Positions 1 to 9,431 of a stretch of DNA of 64,000 nt are shown one piece after another; within the stretch, counting starts at the first letter, position 1, and the number at the start of each line of letters is the position of its first letter. This stretch comes from Euonymus europaeus. Taxonomy: Eukaryota > Streptophyta > Magnoliopsida > Celastrales > Celastraceae. The DNA lies in assembly GCA_963580455.1 (NCBI GenBank), contig OY756963.1, positions 13,969,555 to 14,033,554 on the forward strand, given 5' to 3'. Made by a program: the position numbers and the translations under genes. The notes below the pieces were generated by a model. That model made no database searches. It saw only the letters and a list, made by a program, of their open reading frames with translations, and had not been told where the DNA came from.

Positions 1-160
1 TGTGCACATTTTAATGTTCTTCTATGTCAAATTTTACGAGTATAAGCTTCCTAGATTATTTCCTTGCCAAAATCTTAAGTTTCTATGACGAATGGACAAA
101 ATTGTTAAAAGCTAATCCATAGAGAGAGTTGAGCAACTTCGGACCGTCAAAGTTGCTCGG

Positions 161-2078
161 TGTATACTTTTTAATGTTCTTTTATGTCAAATTTTACGAG
201 TATAAGCTTTTCTAAATTATTTTTTTGATAAAACACAAACTTTCTATGACAAATGGAATAATTATTAAAAGCTCCACCATAGAGAGAGTTACACAACGCC
301 GTACCATCAAAGTTGCTCGGTGTGCACATTTTAATGTTCTTCTATGTCAAATTTTACGAGTATAAACTTCCTAGATTATTTCGATGCCAAAATCTCAAGT
401 TTCTATGACAAATAGACAAAATTGTTAAAAGCTCCTCCATAGAGAGAGTTGAGCAACTTCAGACTATCAAAGTTGCTCGGTGTACACTTTTTATTGTTCT
501 TCTATATTAAAATTTTTGATTATAAGCTTCCTACATTATTTCGATGCCAAAATCCTAAGTTTCTATGACAAATGGACAAAATTGTTAAAAGCTCCTCCAT
601 AGAGAGAGTTGAGCAACTTCGGATCGTCAAAGTTGCTCGGAGTATACTTTTTAATGTTCTTCTATGTCAAATTTTACGAGTATAAGCTTTCTAAATTATT
701 TCAACGACAAAATACTAACTTTCTATGACAAATGAACAAAATCGTTAAAAGCTCCTCCAAAGAGAGATTTGAGCAACTTCGGACCATCAAAGTTGATCGG
801 TGTACACTTTTTAATGCTCTTCTATGTCAAATTTTACGAGTATAAGCTTCCAATATTATTTCGATGCCAAAACCTCAACTTTCAATGACACGTGGACAAA
901 GCCGTTAAAAGCTCCTCCATAGAGAGAGTTGAGCAACTTCGGACCATCAAAGTTGCTCGGTGCACACTTTTTATTGTTCTCCTATGTCAAATTTTATGAG
1001 TATAAGCTTTCTAGATTATTTCGATGCAAAATCACAACTTTCTTTGACAAATGAACAAAATTGTTAAAAGCTCCTCCATAGAGAGAGTTGTGCAACTTCG
1101 GACCGTCAAAGTTGCTCGGTGTATACTTTTTAATGTTCTTATATGTCAAATTTTACGAGTATAAGCTTTTCTAAATTATTTTTTTGATAAAACACAAACT
1201 TTCTATGACAAATGGAATAATTATTAAAAGCTCCACCATAGAGAGAGTTACACAACGCCGTACCATCAAAGTTGCTCGGTGTGCACATTTTAATGTTCTT
1301 CTATGTCAAATTTTACGAGTATAAACTTCCTAGATTATTTCGATGCCAAAATCTCAAGTTTCTATGACAAATAGACAAAATTGTTAAAAGCTAATCCATA
1401 GAGAGAGTTGAGCAACTTCGGACCGTCAAAGTTGCTCGGTGTATACTTTTTAATGTTCTTCTATATTAAAATTTTTGATTATAAGCTTCCTAGATTATTT
1501 CGATGCCAAAATCCTAAGTTTCTATGACAAATGGACAAAATTGTTAAAAGCTCCTCCATAGAGAGAGTTGAGCAACTTCGGATCATCAAAGTTGCTCGGA
1601 GTATACTTTTTAATGTTCTTCTATGTCAAATTTTACGAGTATAAGCTTTCTAAATTATTTCAATGACAAAATACTAACTTTCTATGACAAATGAACAAAA
1701 TCGTTAAAAGCTCCTCCAAAGAGAGATTTGAGCAACTTCGGACCATCAAAGTTGATCGGTGTACACTTTTTAATGCTCTTCTATGTCAAATTTTACGAGA
1801 ATAAGCTTCCGAGATTATTTCGATGCCAAAACCCCAACTTTCTATGACACGTGGAGAAAGCCATTAAAAGCTCCTCCATAGAGAGAGTTGAGCAACTTCG
1901 AACCATCAAAGTTGCTCGGTGCAAACTTTTTATTGTTCTCCTATGTCAAATTTTATGAGTATAAGCTTTCTAGATTATTTCGATGCAAAACCACAACTTT
2001 CTTTGACAAATGAACAAAATTGTTAAAAGCTCCTAAATAGAGAGAGTAGAGCAACTTCGGACCGTCAAAGTTGCTCGG
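161..2078 (+). repeat. Six-monomer higher-order repeat, two copies (about 959 bp each)
   Basis: The block starting TGTATACTTT at 161 recurs at 1120 and ends near 2078, an offset of 959 bp or six monomers. Matching variant monomers appear in the same order, including the ATTATTTTTTTGATAAAACAC form, the ATTAAAATTTTTGATTATAAG form and the ATTTGAGCAAC/TTGATCGG form. The copies differ by scattered substitutions. Boundaries are good to about one monomer. Confidence 0.75.
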
Positions 2079-5000
2079 TGTATACTTTTTAATGTTCTTC
2101 TATGTCAAATTTTACGAGTCTAAACTTTCTAAATTATTTTGATGATAAAACACAAACTTTGTATGACAAATGGAAAAATTGTTAAAAGCTCCACCATAGA
2201 GAGAGTTACACAACGTCGTACTATCAAAGTTGCTCATTGTGTACATTTTAATGTTCTTCTATGACAAATTTTACGAGTTTAAGCTTCCTGGATTATTTCC
2301 GTGCCAAAATCTTAAGTATCTATGACAAAGGGACAAAATTGTTAAAAGCTCCTCCATAGAGAGAGTTGAGCAACTTCAGACCGTCAAAGTAGCTCGGTGT
2401 ATACTTTTTAATGTTCTTTTATGTCAAATTTTACGAGTATAAGCTTTCTAAATTATTTTGTTGAAAAAACACAAACTTTCTATGAAAAATGGAAAAATTG
2501 TTAAAAGCTCCACCATAGAGAGAGTTACACAACGTCGTACCATCAAAGTTGCTCGGTGTGCACATTTTAATGTTCTTCTATGTCAAATTTTACGAGTATA
2601 AGCTTCCTAGATAATTTCGATGCCAAAATCCCAAGTTTCTATGACAAATGGACAATATTGTTAAAAGCTCTTCCATAGAGAGAGTTGAGCAACTTCAGAC
2701 CATCAAAGTTGCTCGATGTACACTTTTTATTGTTCTTCTATATTAAAATTTTTGATTATAAGCTTCCTAGATTATTTCGATGCCAAAATCCTAAGTTTCT
2801 ATGACAAATGGACAAAATTGTTAAAAGCTCCACCATAGAGAGAGTTGAGCAACTTCGGATCATCAAAGTTGCTCGGAGTATACTTTTTAATGTTCTTCTA
2901 TGTCAAATTTTACGAGTATAAGCTTTCTAAATTATTTCAATGACAAAATACTAACTTTCTATGACAAATGAACAAAATCGTTAAAAGCTCCTCCAAAGAG
3001 AGATTTGAGCAACTTCGGACCATCAAAGTTGATCGGTGTACAATTTTTAATGCTCTTCTATGTCAAATTTTACGAGTATAAGCTTCCAAGATTATTTCGA
3101 TGCCAAAACCTCAACTTTCAATGACACGTGGACAAAGCCGTTAAAAGCTCCTCCATAGAGAGAGTTGAGCAACTTCGGACCATGAAAGTTGCTCGGTGCA
3201 CACTTTTTATTGTTCTCCTATGTCAAATTTTATGAGTATAAGCTTTCTAGATCATTTCGATGCAAAACCACAACTTTCTTTGACAAATGGACAAAATTGT
3301 TAAAAGCTCCTCCATAGAGAGAGTTGAGCAACTTCGGACCGTCAAAGTTGCTCGGTGTATACTTTTTAATGTTCTTCTATGTCAAATTTTACGAGTATAA
3401 ACTTTCTAAATTATTTCGATGATAAAACACAAACTTTGTATGACAAATGGAAAAATCGTTAAAAGCTCCACCATAGAGAGAGTTACATAACGTCGTACCA
3501 TCAAAGTTGCTCGGTGTGCACATTTTAATGTTCTTCTATGTCAAATTTTACGAGTATAAGCTTCCTAGATTATTTCCATGCCAAAATCTTAAGTTTCTAT
3601 GACGAATGGACAAAATTGTTAAAAGCTAATCCATAGAGAGAGTTGCGCAACTTCGGACCGTCAAAGTTGCTCGGTGTATACTTTTTAATGTTCTTTTATG
3701 TCAAATTTTACGAGTATAAGCTTTTCTAAATTATTTTTTTGATAAAACACAAACTTTCTATGACAAATGGAATAATTATTAAAAGCTCCACCATAGAGAG
3801 AGTTACACAACGTCGTACAATCAAAGTTGCTCGGTGTGCACATTTTAATGTTCTTCTATGTCAAATGTTACGAGTATAAGCTTCCTAGATTATTTAGATG
3901 CCAAAATCTCAAGTTTCTATGACAAATAGACAAAATTGTTAAAAGCTCCTCCATAGAGAGAGTTGAGCAACTTCAGACCATCAAAGTTGCTCGGTGTACA
4001 CTTTTTATTGTTCTTCTATATTAAAATTTTTGATTATAAGCTTCCTAGATTATTTCGATGCCAAAATCCTAAGTTTCTATGACAAATGGACAAAATTGTT
4101 AAAAGCTCCTCCATAGAGAGAGTTGAGCAACTTCGGATCATCAAAGTTGCTCGGAGTATACTTTTTAATGTTATTCTATGTCAAATTTTACGAGTATAAG
4201 CTTTCTAAATTATTTCAATGACAAAATACTAACTTTCTATGACAAATGAACAAAATCGTTAAAAGCTCCTCCAAAGAGAGATTTGAGCAACTTCGGACCA
4301 TCAAAGTTGATCGGTGTACACTTTTTAATGCTCTTCTATGTCAAATTTTACGAGAATAAGCTTCCGAGATTATTTCGATGACAAAACCCCAACTTTCTAT
4401 GACACGTGGAGAAAGCCGTTAAAAGCTCCTCCATAGAGAGAGTTGAGCAACTTCGGACCATCAAAGTTGCTCGGTGCACACTTTTTATTGTTCTCCTATG
4501 TCAAATTTTATGAGTATAAGATTTCTAGATTATTTCGATGTAAAACCACAACTTTCTTTGACAAATGAACAAAATTGTTAAATGCTCCTCCATAGAGAGA
4601 GTAGAGCAACTTCGGACCGTCAAAGTTGCTCGGTGTATACTTTTTAATGTTCTTCTATGTCAAATTTTACGAGTCTAAACTTTCTAAATTATTTCGATGA
4701 TAAAACACAAACTTTGTATGACAAATGGAAAAATTGTTAAAAGCTCCACCATAGAGAGAGTTACACAACGTCGTACTATCAAAGTTGCTCATTGTGTACA
4801 TTTTAATGTTCTTCTATGACAAATTTTACGAGTATAAGCTTCCTGGATTATTTCCGTGCCAAAATCTCAAGTATCTATGACAAATAGACAAAATTGTTAA
4901 AAGCTCCTCCATAGAGAGAGTTGAGCAACTTCAGACCGTCAAAGTAGCTCGGTGTATACTTTTTAATGTTCTTTTATGTCAAATTTTATGATTATAAGCT

Positions 5001-5860
5001 TTCTAAATTATTTTGTTGAAAAAACACAAACTTTCTATGAAAAACGGAAAAATTGTTAAAAGCTCCACCATAGAGAGAGTTACACAACGTCGTACCATCA
5101 AAGTTGCTCGGTGTGCACATTTTAATGTTCTTTTATGTCAAATTTTACGAGTATAAGCTTCCTAGATAATTTCGATGCCAAAATCCCAAGTTTCTATGAC
5201 AAATGGACAAAATTGTTAAAAGCTCTTCCATAGAGAGTGTTGAGCAACTTCAGACCATCAAAGTTGCTCGGTGTACACTTTTTATTGTTCTTCTATATTA
5301 AAATTTTTGATTATAAGCTTCCTAGATTATTTCGATGCCAAAATCCTAAGTTTCTATGACAAATGGACAAAATTGTTAAAAGCTCCTCCATAGAGAGAGT
5401 TGAGCAACTTCGGATCGTCAAAGTTGCTCGGAGTATACTTTTTAATGTTCTTCTATGTCAAATTTAACGAGTATAACCTTTCTAAATTATTTTAATGACA
5501 AAATACTAACTTTCTATGACAAATGAACAAAATCGTTAAAAGCTCCTCCAAAGAGAGATTTGAGCTACTTCGGACCATCAAAGTTTATCGGTGTTCACTT
5601 TTTAATGCTCTTCTATGTCAAATTTTACGAGTATAAGCTTCCAAGATTATTTCGATGCAAAACCCCAACTTTCTATGACACGTGGACAAAGCCGTTAAAA
5701 GCTCCTCCATAGAGAGAGTTGAGCAGCTTCGGACCATGAAAGTTGCTCGGTGCACACTTTTTATTGTTCTCCTATGTCAAATTTTATGAGTATAAGCTTT
5801 TTAGATTATTTCGATGCAAAACCACAACTTTCTTTGACAAATGGACAAAATTGTTAAAAG
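1120..5860 (+). repeat. Sixteen-monomer duplication within segment 1 (offset about 2555 bp)
   Basis: Sequence from 1120 to about 3300 is repeated from 3675 to about 5857. Anchor pairs are TGTATACTTT at 1120 and 3675, the GAGTCTAAACTTTCT monomer beginning near 2079 and 4634, and TGCACACTTT at 3197 and 5751. Similarity stops near 5860, where a different variant monomer (TTCCTCGATAG) begins. The six-monomer unit lies inside this larger unit, so the repeats are nested. Confidence 0.7.
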
Positions 5861-7216
5861 TTCCTCGATAGAAAGAGTTGAGCAATTCCAAGCCAACAAA
5901 GTTGCTCGGTGTACAAATTTTATTGTTCTCCTATGTCAAATTTTACGAGTATAAGCTCCATTCATTATTTCGATGCCGAAAACCGAACTTTGTATGGCAA
6001 ACAGACAAAACCGTTAAAAGCTCCCCCATGGATGGAGTTGAGAAATTTCGCACCATCAAAGTTGCTCGGTGTACGCTTTTTATTGTTCTACTAAGTCAAA
6101 TTTTACGAGTATAAGCTTCCAAGATTATTTCGATGCCAAAACTTTAACTTTCTATGACAAATCGACAAAACCCGTTAAAAGCTCCTCCATAGAGAGAGTT
6201 GATCAACTTCGAAGCATCAAAGTTGCTCGTTGTACACTTTTTAATGTTCTTCTATGTCAAATTTTACGAGTATAAGCTTCCTAGATTATTTCGATGACAA
6301 AACACTAACTTTCTATGACAAATGGACAAAGCCATTAAAAGGTTCTTTACAGAGAGAGTTGATCAACTTCGGACCATAAAAGTTGCTCGGTCTACACTTT
6401 TTAATGTTCTTCTATGTCAAATTTTACAAATATAAGCTGCTAGATTATTTCGATGAGAAAATACTAACTTTCTATGAAAAATGGACAAAGCCGTTAAAAG
6501 CTCTTCCATAGAGAGAGTTGATCAACTTCGGACCATAAAAGTTGCCCGGTGTACACTTTTTAATGTTCTTCTATGTTAAATTTTACTAGTATAACATCCT
6601 AGATTATTTCGAGGACAAACACTAACTTTTTATGACAAATGGACAAAGCCGTTAAAAGCTCCTCCATAGAGAGAATTGACCAACTTCGGACCATGAAAGT
6701 TGTTCGTTGCAGACTTTATATTGTTCTTCAGCGTCAAAGTTTACGAGTATAAGCTTCCAAGATTATTTCGATGCCAAAATATCAACTTTCTATGACAAAT
6801 GGACAAAACCGTTAAAAGCTCCTCCATAGAGAGAGTTGAGCATCTTCGGACCATCAAAGTTGCTCGATGTACACTTTTTATTGTTCTTCCATGTCAAATT
6901 TTATGAGTACAAGCTTTCTAGATTATTTCGATGCCAAAATCCCAAGTTTGTAGGACAAATGGACAAAATTGTAAAAAGTTCCTCCATAGAGAGAGCTGAG
7001 CAAATTCAGACCATCAAAGTTTCTCTGTGTACACTTTTTAATGTTCTTCCATGTCAAATTTTATAAGTACAAGCTTCCTAAATTATTTCGAGGCCAAAAT
7101 CCCAAGTTTCTATGACAAATGGACAAAATTGTTAAAAGCTCCTCGATAGAGAGAGTTGAGCAAATTCAGACCATCAAAGTTGCTCGGTGTACACTTTTTA
7201 ATGTTCTTCTATGTCA

Positions 7217-7221
7217 AATTT
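7217..7221. repeat. Target-site duplication of gypsy copy 1, left (AATTT)
   Basis: AATTT directly precedes the TGTCACGCC terminus at 7222 and recurs directly after the other terminus at 15732-15736. The uninterrupted satellite at about 18281-18295 reads ATGTCAAATTTTACG, which is what remains when one AATTT and the element are removed. Confidence 0.95.
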
Positions 7222-8171
7222 TGTCACGCCCCGTTTCCGGAGACGCGACTGGGTGCTCTCTCCGCACCCTTCCTAGGTCAGTAGTGTGAACATCCGGGAT
7301 CAACCGGAAATCCGGCGGCACCTCCCCGTATATCGGAGAGCGCCCACCTGCATCAGAAACGCAGCAACAACAACATCACACTAGCAACCTAGCAAACATA
7401 GGCCTCGGGCCTCAACCACATGCAATCTTGACCCTAGGCCTCAGGCCATCCACTACCAGCATGCACAAACTGATGGCATCACATATAAATCAACACACAG
7501 ATTTATAAAACATCAAATATAACCATCAATCAACATCTACAACCACATACAAGCACCACAGTGCCAAATGGTTATATTCTCTCAACATAGATATACTACG
7601 TACACCCATATGCATAGAGTATATCTCTAGCATCCTATTCTATCCAGGGCCATCCATGTCATGACCTGCTCACCGATCCGCAGCACCAGTACCCGTACCA
7701 GTGTCTCCTGTGGAAGGAAGAAAGTAAAGGAGTGAGCTAGAAGCTCAGTAGGGTATGAAGTAAACATCAATATAAGCTGAACCAAAAGGAAGCAATGCAT
7801 CAATATGTAACTACCACATGAACGTATACTCAACAAGTTCACATCAACATTTACCCGGATAACCCTTTCGGAGCACAACAACCACAATATCATTGCAACT
7901 CAATGAAATATTGCACGGGAGCAAGCTCACCACAACCAACCACTCCTAGGATCATCCGGTTGCGTGAACCTATCACGCCCACACCCCACAAGGCAAGTCA
8001 CTCTTGACCTTACCCCTAGTGCGTTATCCTACTTGGAATTCACATGACTCAGTGGTAACTCTCATCACCTCGTCATCCCCCCAAGTAGCTTTCAAGAAAC
8101 CTAAAGGTTCCCGAGTCCATACCCGGTCCCCCATGCAACTCTAATGCACTATGTCATGACATGCTGAATAG

Positions 8172-8206
8172 TTATATATATGAACAACCTACATATATAT
8201 ATACAT
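8172..8206 (-). promoter_or_regulatory. Candidate TATA region of the gypsy LTR
   Basis: Two TATATATA-like runs, near 8173-8182 and 8193-8205, lie in an otherwise mixed-composition stretch. The stretch recurs in the other LTRs near 14510-14545 and 58623-58657. Such a run could act as a TATA box for transcription on the minus strand, but no transcription start is visible and the placement is a guess. The copy that would drive a genomic transcript is the one in the right-hand LTR. Confidence 0.3.
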
Positions 8207-8975
8207 AACTACCATGATGCATGAACGGAAATCACATCGTGTCCATAGGAGATGGAACACACACACTCGGGTCATGCAACATCAAGAATCAACAAGAATC
8301 ACAATTTGGGTTCGTTTCCCCTTAGGAGCAATTAAGGCGGAAACACAAATGGAACGACCAATGAGGAATCGAAAAGCTCTTTACATATCGAAAATGAACG
8401 ATAGAAAGTATGGTTGGAAATCCCCTACCTCGTGTCGAGCAAATTACCACAATTTCCCAATTTCGTTCCTAGGGTTTCGGTTTGCCCAAACCTACAATGT
8501 GGCATAACCGAACCCATTCACACATCAATAAACAACCAACAACTCATATAAACATCAATTAAAATCAATAAATTCGAAATCACTTACTTCTCTCTCTAGA
8601 AATTCCTTCCAAAAATCCTCTAACTCACTCCAAGCTCCACTCAACTCCAAAACACAAACCAATCTACATAAACATCCAAAATCAACCTATAAACAACATA
8701 TCTAAAGCATAGCACCCAACTCTTCAAGAATCTAGCAAATCTAGAAAAACCTAGAATTTCCAAAAACTAAGAAAAACTTACCAAAACTCCAAAACCAAGC
8801 TTGAATCTTCCTCCTTAAGCTTCAAGGATCATCAATCAACAATCTCCAAGTCAATCTCTTGCCAAAATCTCCTTCTCTCTCTTCTTCTCTCTCACTTTCT
8901 CTCTCTAGCCGGGCTCTCCAAGAAGAAATATGCAGAAATGTCTAAAAACTGAGCTTAAAAACTGATTTCCCGATA

Positions 8976-9177
8976 ACCGTCCGGACGCCCCAAGTGACCG
9001 TCCGGACGCTTCACTGTTCTCTCAACACTCTGCCCACTTCGTAGGCTTAACCGTCCGAACGCCTCGTTAGACCGTCCGGACGGTCTACTGTTCACAGTAC
9101 CAAAATTTTTCACTGAATATGAATCTGCCCCAGTTCCTTCACAAACCGTCCGGACGGCTGTTTTAACCGTCCGGACG
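8976..9177 (-). promoter_or_regulatory. Cluster of six ACCGTCCGGACG motifs in U3 (3' LTR, copy 1)
   Basis: Motif copies start at 8976, 8997, 9050, 9071, 9145 and 9166. The core CGTCCGGACG is a perfect 10-bp palindrome; the 9050 copy has one change (CCGAACG). The cluster is about 215-420 bp from the LTR edge where U3 begins in element sense, upstream of the TATA-like runs. It may be a multi-site binding region for a dimeric host factor. That role is inferred from position and symmetry only. Confidence 0.55.
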
Positions 9178-9393
9178 GTGTCTGTTTTCCAGAAACCCAG
9201 TTTTCTTAAATTTTATTTTCCGGCTCGGTTCAAGCTTCGATTTGATATATTACGGGCCCGAAACGGACATGTATACTAAAAGTTATGCCCCATTTACCGA
9301 ACCAAGCTCCAAAACTATTTTTCTATGATTCCGTACCTCACGGATCATCCGTATTTCGACTCAAAACTAAAATTTTTGGGTCGGGGTTTCACA

Positions 9394-9406
9394 TCCTTCC
9401 CCCCTT
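9394..9406 (-). other. Polypurine tract of gypsy copy 1
   Basis: In element sense this reads AAGGGGGGAAGGA and directly abuts the 3' LTR terminus TGTGAAACC. This is the expected position of the RNase H-resistant primer for plus-strand DNA synthesis. Confidence 0.9.
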
Positions 9407-9431
9407 AATAAAATTTCGTCCCGAAATTTAA

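Larger units (their letters stand above)
1..7221 (+). repeat. 160-bp satellite array, segment 1 (plus orientation)
   Basis: This is a head-to-tail array of about 45 monomers of 159-160 bp. Periodicity was read from the recurring AGTTGCTCGG block, which ends at 320, 480, 640, 800 and 960. Most monomers carry one HindIII site (AAGCTT), a TCTATGACAAATGG block, a CATAGAGAGAGTT block and, in most, a dyad of GAGCAACTT and AAGTTGCTC. A second class replaces the left dyad arm with ACACAACGTCG. Short open frames here (for example 5878-6114 and 6836-7066) run across monomer boundaries and recur wherever the same monomer variants recur, so they are not genes. The satellite family was not recognised by name. 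Confidence 0.95.
7222..9393 (-). repeat. 3' LTR of gypsy copy 1
   Basis: This 2172-bp direct repeat matches 13561-15731. On the plus strand it starts TGTCACGCCCC and ends GGGGTTTCACA, so in element orientation it is TG...CA bounded. It contains a cluster of CGTCCGGACG motifs (8976-9177), a long CT-rich tract on the plus strand near 8866-8910 (GA-rich in element sense), and TATATA-rich sequence near 8172-8206. Small open frames inside it (7627-7893 minus, 8214-8507 plus) recur in all LTR copies, but I recognise no protein in them. Confidence 0.95.

Noticed and set aside
931..958. Possible CENP-B box in the satellite (TTCGGACCATC)
   Set aside because: The first part fits TTCGNNNNANN but the required CGGG is absent (AAAG instead). 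A CENP-B-type box is not supported.
5878..6275. Recurring 61-80 aa open frames in the satellite, present around 5878, 16948, 22747, 28019, 29457, 30895, 35206 and 39358
   Set aside because: They recur only because the same satellite variants recur. They span monomer boundaries, the monomer length is not a multiple of three, and the translations resemble no protein.
1..7221. CRISPR-like array of regular repeats
   Set aside because: The whole 160-bp unit is repeated with no unique spacers, so it is a satellite.
7627..8507. 88-aa and 97-aa frames inside the gypsy LTR
   Set aside because: They are present in all LTR copies but overlap non-coding LTR functions, match no family I know, and their conservation follows from recent copying.
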